From contig JADILM010000003.1 in assembly GCA_016617785.1 (NCBI GenBank), positions 186,001 through 250,000 on the forward strand: a DNA stretch of 64,000 bases, read 5' to 3'. This DNA is from Sporobolomyces roseus (Eukaryota; Basidiomycota; Microbotryomycetes; Sporidiobolales; Sporidiobolaceae). Below the pieces are notes generated by a model, which was not told where the DNA came from, ran no database searches, and saw only the letters and a program-made list of their open reading frames with translations. Position 1 is the first letter of the stretch. Each line of letters starts with the position of its first letter. Shown piece by piece: positions 24,864 to 36,248 of this stretch. A program made the translations under genes and the position numbers.

Positions 24864-25264
24864 TCTTGAGGAAGTTTGGTTTGGAGTTGTCGGATCGTTT
24901 TTATTCTCATCCTTTGTCCTTCGTTCCTCAGCATTCCTTTCACGATCTGTAGCTTCATACCTTCTCTACGACAGGGTTTTCTTTATTCGGCTGCATGTGT
25001 ATCCAGTTTTGTCATTTCCCGAAAGTTGCGAAATTGCGAAATTGCGAGTCGAAGAGAAATCTATGCCTCTCTCCTCATCCAGCGGCACTACTCTCATCGC
25101 TTCGTCCCGTTGTATCGACCTTTCTGATTACCTGCAGAGTCGGTCCTCGCTCGTCTAGACGGTGAAACTTTCTCATCACTTTCACTCAACTCCCTCGACC
25201 TCCTCCCCCTCAAACATCTCGAGTCAGCAACCTCTCCAAGCTCAGATAGTGTGGGTAGTAGGAT
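24864..25264. other. Intergenic, about 400 bp, with short tandem repeat
   Basis: At 25026..25048 the 8-base unit TTGCGAAA is repeated nearly three times in tandem. The rest shows no gene. The following ATG at 25265 opens the G-patch gene. Confidence 0.5.
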
Positions 25265-28200
25265 ATGGCGTCATCCAGACTCAAGCGCAAGGTGGAAGTT
25301 GGAGATCAAGGAGAGTTTGGCAACTTGACAGAGAACTTTGTCAGCGTCGGGACTCCATTACCTGCACTCACTGAGAACAAGAAGGACAAGAACGAATTCA
25401 AACCAGTATGGCAGCAAGAAGTTTACGACGATCAAGGGAGGTGAGTTGGAATCGACCATTTGAATCATTCTCGGTAAACTAGAGTTGACTGAGATGCGAT
25501 CACAGGCGGAGATTACACGGAGCGTTCACAGGAGGGTTTAGTGCTGGATACTATAACACCGTCGGATCGAAAGAAGGTGAGCAACTCCCGAACTCTGTTC
25601 CGCAATTTATGCTTTCGCAAGAGACTGACTTGAACTCTTCCACCAGGCTGGGCTCCCTCTACGTTCAAATCGTCTAGGAGTGAACGTGCAAGTAACGTCA
25701 AGCCGAGCGTGGCGGACGCTGCGAAACAATTCATGGACGAAGAAGTGCGTTTAATTCGACTTTCTTCGTTTCATTCACAAATCGACTGACCTTACCTCAC
25801 CTCCTGCCTTATAGGATCTCGCTGAACTCGCTTCATCGAGAAGTCTCGAAACCAACCAAGCTTACAACTCTACCTCGAGACCCGTCGCTGCAACTCCGAT
25901 AGCCGATTATGACCCTCTTCTAGGACATTTCGGCTCGAGCACTCCCGTAACTCCTTCCTTGAACGCTACCTCGACACCAGCACCCGACGATATACTCTCC
26001 TCACTTGTTCAACCATCTTCAGCTCGAATCGGTCTCAAGTTGATGCGACAAATGGGTTGGAGAGATGGACAAGGAGTTGGACCTCGTATTTCTTACGCTC
26101 GACGCAAGGAACAAGCCATCGAGATCGGCGTGAAACTTTCAGAAGAGGATCAAGATGGTGGTGAGGAGGCAGAGAAACACCTTTACGCACCGCTCGATCG
26201 CCCACTACATCTCGTTCAAGGGAACAGCGCGTCAACGGAAAAGGGTTGGGGTCTCGGTTATCAGCCTGGATTAACTCTCAATGCGCAACTCGGAGGGAAG
26301 CAAGGGATGGATAAAGGTGCTAGCACGAGCTCTGGAGCTTATCGAGTCGACGGAGATCCGTATGGCGAGGACGAAGGAGGAAGGTCGAGCGAAGGAAGAG
26401 GCTTCTACACTGGCATGAACGATCTCGGTGATGATGGAGATGATGATTACCGGATAGCTACTAGTGGCAAGAAGACGATGGTCAACAAGGTGAGTCTCGA
26501 GAGTCGAACAATCTCGACAGAACGACTTTTGAGGCGCTGATTCGCTTTTCTTGGACTCTCTTCGACAGGCGTCGATTCGCTCCAGTTCGACACAAGCGTT
26601 TCACGACGGAACACCGGTACTGCCAGAGTTCAGGCTCGTGACAGAAGGCAGCAATGTCGCGTCGACGTGAGTCGATTTTGCAGTCTTTACTCCTCTCCGA
26701 AGTCATGCGCTGAGTCAGCCTTTGCCTTACAGGTCCCGCTTACCTCCTACACCTCCCACGGGCTGGCAGCCGAATCCTTCTCGACTGTGGAAGGATCCCA
26801 GGCTTTCGGACTCGAATCAAGATGCGAATGGCAAGGGGAAAGGGAAGCAATTAGATGCAGACGAGGTGAGCACGGTATCGAACATGACTGAAGTATTCTT
26901 TGCTGACTTGTTCCTGTCAACAGCGAGGCGCTCTCCTCGGAGAAAAACTCCCCGAACCGATCCCGAAATCCGTCTTCGATTACCTCTCCGCCAAAAGTCG
27001 TGAACGTCTTGCTTCACTGACGGACACGTCTAAGCCCTCCTCAACGATACCTCCCGACTCGATAGCCACTTCGACTCCGGCATCGGCAGAACCAGACGCT
27101 CAATTATTCGTTCCTTCGCTCGATCGACCAACTGCTCTCGCCGCTCTGAAAGGTTTCCAACCTTATTCAGCCGCTTCGACTTCTCCCGATCCCGTCAAGC
27201 AAGCTCGCTACACTCTGTACCTACAGTATCAAGCTTCGGACGATTCCTCCACAACGACTTCTCCATTCGGGCCTCGGAAACTCCCGAATGGCAAACTCCA
27301 AACCGTACAAGAACTCAACCGGGAGCTATCGGAATACTCGCAGAGTGCACGAGTCTTCAAGCCAGTCTCAGGGATGTTGGGGAATCGATTCGAAAGTAGC
27401 AAAACTGGATCTCTCGACGCACCCAAAGTCGAACCTGGACTCTATCAACCTCCTTCGAAAACGCAAGCTTCTGCCTCTCTACCTTCTTCTTCTGATTACT
27501 ACACTTCGACTATCGGTACATCGTCCTCAGCTTCAGAACCGCCAGCTCCGAAACTCTCTCCCGCTCAAATCGCTGCAAGAGAAGGAAACTTTGGTCACCT
27601 TACTCGAACTACTTCTCAGTTCCGACCCACCAAGCTCTTGTGCAAACGATTCGGCATTCGAGATCCGTACGAGAATGGGGGAGATGGAAGCACGACCGAT
27701 GACGCACCGGGAGGAGCGTTCGGAGAAGCGACAAAGACTGGCTGGTCTACCGGTGAAGCCCACAAAACACGTCAACCTATCGGAGAGTCGGCGATGGATC
27801 AGATGATGGAGAGTGCAGGGTTCAAGCGGTTTCAAGAGGCTTCGAAGGTGATCAACGAGGACGAACCCGAAATTGCCAAAGGAGCTTTCGAAACCCCGGA
27901 GGGAGGCGATAGAACGACTTCGAGAGCGGGAGCGAAGCCTAAACAAACTATCGAGACGGTTGGGATGGGAGATGATGAGACACAAGGTGAAGAGATAGTT
28001 GAGGAGGAAAGAGCTCCACCGGATATTTTCGCTGCGATCTTTGCAGACACCGAAGACGAGGATGATGATGCCGACCCGGAGGAGGAGAAAGAGATGCAGG
28101 AGGAGGAGGAACCTTCCGGACGACTCGACCCTTTCGAAATCAAGCGATCACCAACAACGAAGACAGCTGATCCTCCACCTCCAGCAGCCGACGCTGCAGG

Positions 28201-28636
28201 AACGACTGGCACCGTCGACGTCGCGCTCCAATCTTTTGAACCATCCTCTCAGCCCCTCTCCCTCGATTCTATCGCTTCCTACAAACCCAGTTTCGTTTCG
28301 ACCAATTCTCGAACAACAACCTCCGTTCCCGATTCAACTCCCAATCCGCCGAAGAAGAAGAAGAAATCGAAGCGAAAAGTAGCTCTCAGTTTCGATCTCG
28401 AAGGAGAAGAGGGAGACGGACCGTTGGGCGGAGAATCTTCGAAGAAGAAGCTGAAGCGGGTGGAAAGTAGTCGAGCGAATCAAGAACGCGGATCGAAGGC
28501 TTCGTCTCGGAAGGTAGACATGGAGGACGAGTGGGAGGAAGTCTCAAAGGTTCATCCTTCGATTGCTGAAAGTACTACAGCTCCCACGAAAGTAATCTCG
28601 AAGGGTGGTAGAATGAAAGCATCCGATTTGTACTGA
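25265..28636 (+). CDS. G-patch domain protein, GPATCH1 type
   Basis: Seven exons: 25265..25440, 25506..25576, 25647..25744, 25815..26489, 26569..26666, 26733..26865, 26924..28636; 987 aa. The N-terminal family domain (DUF1604 type) includes [29 protein letters not shown] and [16 protein letters not shown] (about 20-100). A G-patch follows at about 181-225 ([20 protein letters not shown]). The middle carries [19 protein letters not shown], also typical. The C-terminal half is acidic and basic low complexity, ending [11 protein letters not shown]. Human GPATCH1 associates with spliceosomes and G-patch proteins commonly activate DEAH helicases; the helicase partner here is unknown. Each splice keeps frame and rebuilds conserved blocks. 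Confidence 0.93.
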
Positions 28637-28720
28637 ATGTGAAATGCTTTTTTGCAACAACAAGATCGATAAATGTTGAGAATAATAATAGCTGATCAAA
28701 GAGTACCCTTTCTCCCACTC

Positions 28721-30493
28721 TCACGCCCATCGACTAGTCTGAGATCCTCCTCCTCCTCCTCCCTTGCCACCCTTCTTGACCGTTTCCCATCCATTGCTCT
28801 CATCCTTACCCTTCTCCGATTCTCTTTCCTTCTCCTTCACCTTCTCGGGCATTGTCACTATAACCTTGTCGGCGGTAGACGTCCTCGATCTACCTCCTCT
28901 CGATCTCCTCGACTCTCGTCCACCTTCCCTTGGCCCCGTTGGCATTCCACTCAATTTCGCAAATAAAGCAGGACTGGGACCGCTTGTGTTACGCCAGTTC
29001 GGTTCGCGAGGACCATTGGAGAGAGGAGGTTGAGGGGTCGAATGCGGTTGTGGTCGAGGTTGCTGATGAGGGGGAGGTTGTTTCGATAGATGCGGTGGAC
29101 TGGGGACAGCAGCTGCTCGCGCAGATTCGAATAGTCTTGCTGTAGGTTTCGCAAGTTTGGGCTTGACAGGCTGAGTCGTCGGTGGTGAAACAGAGGAAGC
29201 AGGTTTGGTGGATGAAGATTTCTTTCGACGATGCTTTGGTCGATCCAGTACGAAGGAGTCGGATGGGAGAGATGGGGGAAGAGTGAGTGTGTGAATGGGG
29301 GGAGCTTCGATGAGGTCAGGGAGAGGTGTAGGATGCGTCGAGAAGGCTTCGATGCCCCAATCGTCGAGATCCGGCAGTTCATCGTCGTTATCCTCTGCCC
29401 AGTCGATGTGGTGATGATCTGCATCGATAGAGAAGGGAGGGGAAGACGGGGAAGACGCTGCAACGGATGAAGTCGATGTTTCCGCTGGTGTCGATAGGAC
29501 TTTCTCTTCGACAGGGCGAGATGGTGCATCGGGAGCCGAACCGAGGTTCGTAGCTACATCTCTCGTCCCTTCGACGTCGCCTCCCTTTGCCTGAGAAGCC
29601 TCCCGATCCACGTCTTCCCCTCTTCCTCCTTTCTTGTCTTGTGCTGTGAGAATCCCATCTTTCGCAACCCTCGGGATCTCTACCGGTTCTGGTTCCTCAT
29701 CACTGTCTCGTGCCCAACGTGACTTGCCTCCGAGCGCAGGTCGTTTTGTTGATCCCGTGGAGCGTTGTGTCGATTTCTGAACTGAGTTCGAGACATTGTC
29801 TGTCTGTTGTCGTGAAGTGAGCGAGGCGGAGAGAAGGGAAGGACTCTTGTCGGCGGGATGAGAGGGTAGCAGCGAGACTGACACTGGTTTCTTGGGCGAA
29901 CTCGATGGGAAGGAGCGAGAGAACGGTGGTGACGAGGAAGAGGATTTCGAAGGGGAACCGGTTCGAAGCTGTGAAAGCATCGCTTCTATTTGGTCGAGAG
30001 CTGGGGAGGTTGAGGTTTGACTTGGTGCTATAGCAGGATCTGTCGGCGTGAAGCCTCGAGAAACGGAATGAGAGGGGTTCGATCGTGTGGTCGAAGGAGA
30101 CAAATTGGCAGGTGCCCAGCGGGAGCTGGCAGTATTCCGTCCGGCCGGTGGAATGGGTTGTGCACGAGAATTTGAGGGACTGATCGAGTACGAGGGACTT
30201 CTGCTTGTGGAGAGATAGTTTCGAGAAGCTGAGGAGTGAGATTTGGGGGAAGAAGAAGTCGAGAGGAAGGCTTGGCCTGCTGCTTCTCCAGATGCAGCTC
30301 GTAGTGCAGCATGAGCTATTGCGAAACCTCCACTGGGAGACCGACTCGCATTCCCCAGTTGAAAAGGGAGATTTTCGCGCGATTTCGACAGTTTGGTTTC
30401 TTGATGCGACATCTTTTCGGAAGTATTAGGCTGAGATAGCGGGAGAGGGGATAGACGTGAGAGTAGTGATGGTGAAGAATCGGTAGTTGCCAT
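28721..30493 (-). CDS. Uncharacterised Ser/Pro-rich protein with three SRWA motifs
   Basis: Single exon, 590 aa, starting at the only in-frame ATG (MATTDSSPSLL). The family is not recognised. Most of it is low-complexity Ser/Pro. SRWA occurs three times: SSRWAPANL, KSRWARDSDEE and the extreme C-terminus SRWA. An acidic patch DWAEDNDDELPDLDDWGIE (about 407-425) and a basic, Gly/Arg/Ser-rich stretch (RESRRSRGGRSR) near the end are the other distinct parts. Such Arg/Gly-rich tails often bind RNA, but this is inference only. It faces the G-patch gene tail to tail with 84 bp between stop codons, and shares a promoter region with the dipeptidase. An intronless gene of this length is unusual in this window. 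Confidence 0.75.
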   Translation of the reverse strand: MATTDSSPSLLSRLSPLPLSQPNTSEKMSHQETKLSKSRENLPFQLGNASRSPSGGFAIAHAALRAASGEAAGQAFLSTSSSPKSHSSASRNYLSTSRSPSYSISPSNSRAQPIPPAGRNTASSRWAPANLSPSTTRSNPSHSVSRGFTPTDPAIAPSQTSTSPALDQIEAMLSQLRTGSPSKSSSSSPPFSRSFPSSSPKKPVSVSLLPSHPADKSPSLLSASLTSRQQTDNVSNSVQKSTQRSTGSTKRPALGGKSRWARDSDEEPEPVEIPRVAKDGILTAQDKKGGRGEDVDREASQAKGGDVEGTRDVATNLGSAPDAPSRPVEEKVLSTPAETSTSSVAASSPSSPPFSIDADHHHIDWAEDNDDELPDLDDWGIEAFSTHPTPLPDLIEAPPIHTLTLPPSLPSDSFVLDRPKHRRKKSSSTKPASSVSPPTTQPVKPKLAKPTARLFESARAAAVPSPPHLSKQPPPHQQPRPQPHSTPQPPLSNGPREPNWRNTSGPSPALFAKLSGMPTGPREGGRESRRSRGGRSRTSTADKVIVTMPEKVKEKERESEKGKDESNGWETVKKGGKGGGGGGSQTSRWA

Positions 30494-31136
30494 GTCGTCT
30501 CGTCTAGTCCAGAGGAATTGGCGAAATTCGAGTGGGAGCGAGAAACAGCTCGAAGTCGGTAACAATAAGCCTCTCAAATTCTGTTCGATCTGAGAAAGGC
30601 GCAAGGTCAGCTTGAGTAGACTGAGAAGAAACTCCAAGGCTTGACTTGCGGCTGATTAGCTCTAGGCGAGTCCGATTCCCAGCCGAATGAAGCAACGAAA
30701 TCTTCGTCGATTTCCCGTATATTGTCGTAGTCTTTGTCCCAAGGCGATTGAGTAGATCGTGAGTCGTATTTATCCCTCAATGCAGTGGATCAACGCGAAG
30801 ATCTACGAAAGAGTTCCAAGAAGTTAGCGAATCCTCTCCACCTCCCGAAATCCAAGGAGTCGGCAACAGGGTAAACTCACCTTTTGCCTTGATTGAGTTT
30901 GTATCTATTGCTCCGATGCCCTTGGATGAAGTTGCAAAGCGAGTCGGAAATGATTCCTAGCGGGGAAGATTGATCGCTTGATGATGCGCTCGTCTTTGAT
31001 CGTTTTGCGAATAGGTGGAATCTGCTTGAGGTGTAGACTTTACTTGATCGAGCGCTGGCTTTCCTGTTCGATGAGGAAGGAGAAGAGATGAGAGATGTCT
31101 CTCTTTCTCTCCCCTCCCACTCGGTCTATCAGCAGC
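30494..31136. other. Intergenic, about 640 bp, divergent promoter region
   Basis: It lies between the SRWA protein and the dipeptidase start codons. A minus-strand open frame extends past the SRWA start to 30637 without another ATG and is read as leader. ATGs at 31088 and 31095 precede the chosen dipeptidase start. Confidence 0.45.
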
Positions 31137-32903
31137 ATGACCAAAGAAGAGTTGCTACCTGCCTGGGCCGACGAGGTTCGACCACTCCACAAGAGACAGC
31201 CTATTCGAAACTTCTTACAATGGTCCTCTCTCGTTCTCGCGGCTCTACTTTGCTTCACTTTCGCACGCTCGAACACGATCAGTCTCTCCGCTTCCGCCAT
31301 TTCGACTATCGTGGAGCGTTTATCAGGAACTGTTCCGACTCCTGAACACCGAGCTCATGCACTGCTGTCACGACAGCCCATAATAGGTATGCAGATTTTT
31401 TTCGTTCAATCTTTGGCTACTTTGGCTGACCCTGTTGTTCTCAGATGGACACATTGATTTGCCGATACTTGTACGGCACATCTACGCAAATCAGCTCAAC
31501 AAGTTCGACTTGCGCAAGGAAACAAAGGGACAAGTCGACATTCCCCGACTTCGCAAAGGTCGAGTGGGAGGATTGTAAGACTCTTCTCTTCACTGCCTCC
31601 CTACAGTGCTAGGTCTTCGAGCTCATTCGGATCCGATCAAACAGCTTCTGGAGTGTCTACGTCCCTTGTGCCTCCGATATCGGTTATCCTCCGGACGATG
31701 AAGGAAACTTTACAGCAAGTACTCATCGAGTTCGCGATACGTTGGAGCAGATTGACGTAGCTCGACTTCTCGTCGATCGATATCCGGAGACCTTTCAGCT
31801 CGTATCGTCGGCTGCAGAATGGCGAGATGCGATGAAGAAAGGAAAGATTGCAGGCATGCTCGGAGTCGAAGGGTGAGCTCTTGAATCCGCTCCCGAGAGA
31901 CCTGATGAGGTTTAAGACTGACTGTGCTCGATTATAGAGGTCATCAATTGGGTTCCACGCTATCGACCATCCGTACCTACCACTCTCTAGGCGTTCGATA
32001 CATCACGCTAACTCACACTTGCAACAACGCTTTGGCCGACTCGTGCGGCTCACAAACCAACCCAATCGCATCTCACTGGAACGGCCTATCGACTTTCGGA
32101 GAAGAAGCGATTCAAGAGATGAATCGATTGGGAATGCTTGTCGACGTCTCGCACACATCACCGAAGACTGCCTCGGATGCCCTGTCAATAAGTTCCGGAC
32201 CAGTCATCTTCAGTCACTCGAACGCAAGAGGAGTACACGCAGCAGTTCGCAACATCCCAGACTCGATTCTACGACGAATCGGAAAACTCAGGTCGAATCG
32301 CGACTTTGACCTGAGAATGGACGGTGAGAAGGGAGCTGGATGGGGAGCTGATACGGGAGAAGTTGACAAGCCTATCAAAGGAGGTGATGCTCTCGTCATG
32401 TTGAACTTCTCGCCTGACTTTGTCAGTCAATGGCCGGATGGAACAGGTCAAAGAGCAAATGTCAGCCTTGTTGCTGGTAAGGCGCTCCGTGTTCTTCCCT
32501 TCCCTTGCGACTCCCTGCTGAAAATTGCTCCTTAGATCATGCCGATTACATTGGGGATCTCGCTGGTCGGGCGAGTCTCGGGATTGGGAGTGATTTAGAC
32601 GGAATCTTGTCCACTCCAGTCGGCTTAGAAGACGTATCGACATACCCTGCTCTCATTGCAGAGCTTCTCCGCAGAGGTTGGTCTGACTCTGAGATACTCG
32701 GGATAGCAGGCGGTGAGTTGTTGAAGACTCTCGTGTACAGCTTTGCACAACTGATCCTTCCGCCATCTACCTCGCTCGAACAAGGCAACCTCCTCCGGAT
32801 TCTGGACTCGGTGGAAGCCGTCGCACGCAAGTCAACTCATCTCGAACCATCGACCTTCATCTTCGAAGGACGAGATGATCTCAAACCACATGATGGCTTC
32901 TGA
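31137..32903 (+). CDS. Membrane dipeptidase (peptidase family M19)
   Basis: Six exons: 31137..31386, 31445..31574, 31645..31872, 31938..32476, 32536..32712, 32785..32903; 480 aa. Zinc-dependent enzymes of this family hydrolyse dipeptides. The metal-binding pattern is complete: HxD in DGHIDLPILV, Glu in MLGVEGGHQLG, His in VDVSHTS and FSHSNARG, and Asp in GIGSDLDG. Near the N-terminus a hydrophobic segment (FLQWSSLVLAALLCFTFA) follows basic residues, so a type II membrane anchor with an outside or luminal enzyme is likely. The conserved end GIAGGNLLRILDSVEAVA appears only after the last intron is removed. An in-frame ATG at 31095 would add 14 residues; 31137 was chosen for its better context (A at -3). 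Confidence 0.92.
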
Positions 32904-33488
32904 AACGAAGGATCGCCTTGTTCTCAAACTCTGAGCACTCGATTGATTCGCAAGGCATGTCGAACGACAAAACAGAGAGAACAGATCTAATTTGCATGAG
33001 AGAAGAGCGAGTGGAAAAGAACAAGATTAGGGCTAGCTTTGTCATCGCATCCGAGGCGAGTAAAGGAAAGTTTGGTGGTGAAAGCATAGACTACGGAAAC
33101 GCGAAGGGAGGAAGGTGAAAAAGACGAAGAGAAGGGTGCGATTTTCTAGATGAGAGGGAAACAGGTTGCGATCGATGGTAAAAGAAGAAGAAAAGGAAAT
33201 GCGTAGATTTGTGTGCTGCAGGGAGAGATGTAGATACGAAGGGAGGAGGGAGAGTGGGTATGTTCGTTCGAGGGCGAAGAAAGCAGGAAAGGAAACCTAG
33301 AGACTGTTTAGAAAGGACGAAGGAAGGACAACGCGGTCACGAAAAGACGAAAGGAACTGGGAGATTTTGCAAAGGCGAAAGTGTCCGCTGGAAATCCGAT
33401 GGCACGAGGGGAAGAGGGAGAAGAGGGAGGAAGACTGAGGAAGCGAAGGGGAGTAGTCGAACGATGATCCGGTAAAACGATAGATCGA
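32904..33488. other. Convergent intergenic region, about 585 bp
   Basis: It lies between the stop codons of the dipeptidase and the RRM protein. From about 33110 it is purine-rich on the plus strand (pyrimidine-rich on the transcribed side of the RRM gene), which fits a trailer. No gene is supported. Confidence 0.5.
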
Positions 33489-36248
33489 TTAGGATTGGTT
33501 GGCAGCTGCTTCCTCGTCGATCACGAGCGCTCCGATGTCGGGCATGGGCGGGACATCTCCAGCGTCGTTCTCGTGTGCCTCAGCTGTGGGCGAACCGGGG
33601 AAGGACATGTGATCGGTGAAAGGACTGCGAGGGAATTCAGAATTGCCGTGAGCGTTCTCGCCTTGTTGAGGGTTAGAACGTTGCTGATTGCGGAGGTCGA
33701 ATCCACGGAAAGCACGAGGAGCACCACCACACCTGCAGTCCGTCAAAGATCGAATCAGTTTCAGGAGTTGAATGCGATTAGCAGAATAGAATACGTACCT
33801 GTCTTTACCGTACGAGATCTTCAGGTCCTGATAATCAGGATGTTGCTTGATACCTTCAATCGCTTTGATCTATTCGGCAACAGCCTCGATGGATCAGTTT
33901 CCATCCTCCTTAGCCCAGATGAAAAGAGAGAGAAAGACGACTCACAGCGTTCGTGATGTTGGTGAAATTGATGAAGCAACATTGCTTCTCTTTGAGCGAG
34001 TTGATGAGTTCAATGTCACCGTACTCTCCGAAATCCGTTCGCAATTTCTCGTCGGTGTACATTTCGTGGTCTTCGATGTTTCCAACGTAAACGTTTCGAG
34101 ATCCTCCCGCTTGAACGACCATTGCGATACCGGGAGAAGTAGGACCAGACGGTTTACCCTGTCAACGTAAAGAGTAGAGTTGAGAGCAGAAGGTTCAGTT
34201 ACGATCGCTTTGAATAGCGAGAGAAACGATGTATTACCCATCCAACTTTTAATCTTCGATTGTGTAATGCGATCCCTTGGAACGAAGCAGCTTGGAAGAA
34301 GGCGAGAGCGCAATGAGGGTCGACAAAGGTTACGAAACACTGTTGAGAGCGAGAGTGATCATTGAATGAAGAGTCAGTCAATTGACAAATCGAATTGAAA
34401 TCCAGGGGAAACTTGCGATATGCTTGTCAGGGATGTAGCGAATTTGTTGCAAGATACCGCCTCGGATGATGTTGCAAATCTCTTCAGTCGTGACTTCAGG
34501 ATGAATGTTCTGAAGGTGAGGGGAGAAATCGATTTCGTCAGTTGAGCGCTCGTCAGATCGAAGGAATTGAGCGAAAGAGTTGCGACTCACGCCGAGATAT
34601 ACAGTACGATTACCAGGCTGAGCGTTCGGATCTCCATTCTGACCTGCGAAAATGAAAGATCGCGAGAGGAGTCAGAGAGGTGCGACGAAAAAGGAAACAG
34701 TAGATCACGAAAACCCACCGAAAGGTCCTTCGAATCCTCCCATAGCTGGTGATCCGAACCCGAGTCCTCCAAATCCGCCATAGTTTGCAGCCATCGAGCC
34801 CATGGCAGCTGCAGCCATGTTGTGTTGTTGTTGTTGATGTTGATTCTTGGGTACGTACGCAGTTCGATCTTTGCCGTAAGCGACTCGTCGTCCTACGTAT
34901 TCGGGTTCTCCTGGTAGATTTTGAACGACCTTGATAGCAGTGGAGATGGAGAGGAAGTGAACGAAACCGATGTTCTTGTCTGGAGAGAAAAGAACGACGA
35001 GCAAAAGTCAGTGTTTGAGAAACCTAGAGAAGTGGGACCAGATGGGAAAGTTTGACATACCTCGGACAATCTTGACTTGATCGATGGGTCCGAATCGAGA
35101 GAGATCATCTCGCAATGTTTGTTCCGTGACAGTTTCGTCCAATTGCCCGATGTAAACGTTCCTCGTCGCTCCACTCTGTTGCACTGCAGCAAGCACGTTC
35201 GCCGACACAGCACTGGGTTTGCCCCATCCGATCTTGAGGTCGTGCTCGTGAAGACGAATCTTGCGCATGAGGGCGTCGGAATGGAAAGCAGCGGCGGTCG
35301 TAGGGTCGAGGAACGAGATGAAGGCGCAAGACTTCTCGGGAAGGATACGAATGTTCTCGATAGGACCGAAACGAACTTGAGAGAGGAGCTCGTCGACCGA
35401 AGCGTCGGAAGGAAGGTTTCCTACGTAAACAGTGCGACCCTGTGGAGAGTGAAGCTCGAATCAGACGAACTCGGTTGAAGGGCTTGAGAGAGGGACCGTT
35501 GCTTACTGTAGGAGTCTGGGTAGCATTCATTGGCGACATTCCATGTTGATGTCCTTGTCCCGAAATAGGGTAACCCATCTGGAAACCATTTCCTCCCATC
35601 TGCGGACTACCCATCATCGGACTCATCATTCCCATAAATGGAGACATGGGAGCCATTCCTCCGAAACCATTAGGATGAGGGAAAGGACCTGTGTACGAGG
35701 AGAGTCGAGTTTGACAAGCAAAAGTCAGTAACTATCACAGAAAGGGTCGGAAGTGAGAACGTACCGTGGTTCATGGGGTTTCCAGCTGGGAGAGGAAGAC
35801 CTCCAGGGAGTGAAGAAGGCGAACCGAAACCAGAGAGGGCGCCGCCGTTGTTCGGAGAGTTGGCTCCGCTCAGGAAAGGAGAAGTCGGGACGGGAGAGAA
35901 AGCTCCATTCGGAGGAAGGCCTTGACCGGGAGGAGGAGGTACGCCGTTCGAAGTCGAAGCACCGTTCGATGAACCTGCTTGGAGGTTACCGTTGAGAGAA
36001 GGCTGTTGCGAAGTTTGAGCGGGAACAAAGGGACCTCCAGGGTACAATCCTCCATTCGAAGGGGCGAAACCAGCAGCTCCAACCGGATAAGCAGCATCAT
36101 GGTAAGATCCTACTCCTCCTCCTACGCCATTTGTGCTCGCACCGTTACTGGTCGTGGTAGGAAGTGATGATCCACCGTTCGCATTCGTTGAACCTGCTTC
36201 GAAAGTTCGCTTGAGTGCGTCGAAATCGGGAACTTGAGTTGCTTGCAT
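33489..36248 (-). CDS. Four-RRM RNA-binding protein, Mrn1/Nrd1 (Msa2) type
   Basis: Ten exons: 35765..36248, 35507..35688, 35061..35439, 34719..34979, 34591..34643, 34417..34509, 34238..34339, 33946..34158, 33799..33869, 33489..33732; 693 aa. An Asn/Gly/Pro-rich N-terminus is followed by four RRMs, each with clear RNP motifs: RTVYVGNLP and [20 protein letters not shown] and [20 protein letters not shown] and [18 protein letters not shown] and [17 protein letters not shown] and KVGWGKPSG linkers are characteristic. Family members are cytoplasmic post-transcriptional regulators in yeasts (mating, cell wall, stress). Intron 34340..34416 uses a GC donor (GCAAGT); only this joins RRM3 in frame. 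Leader introns are reported separately. Confidence 0.93.

Noticed and set aside
31095..31136. 14-residue longer dipeptidase N-terminus
   Set aside because: It is possible, but its ATG has weaker context than 31137 and adds nothing conserved. It is kept only as an alternative.
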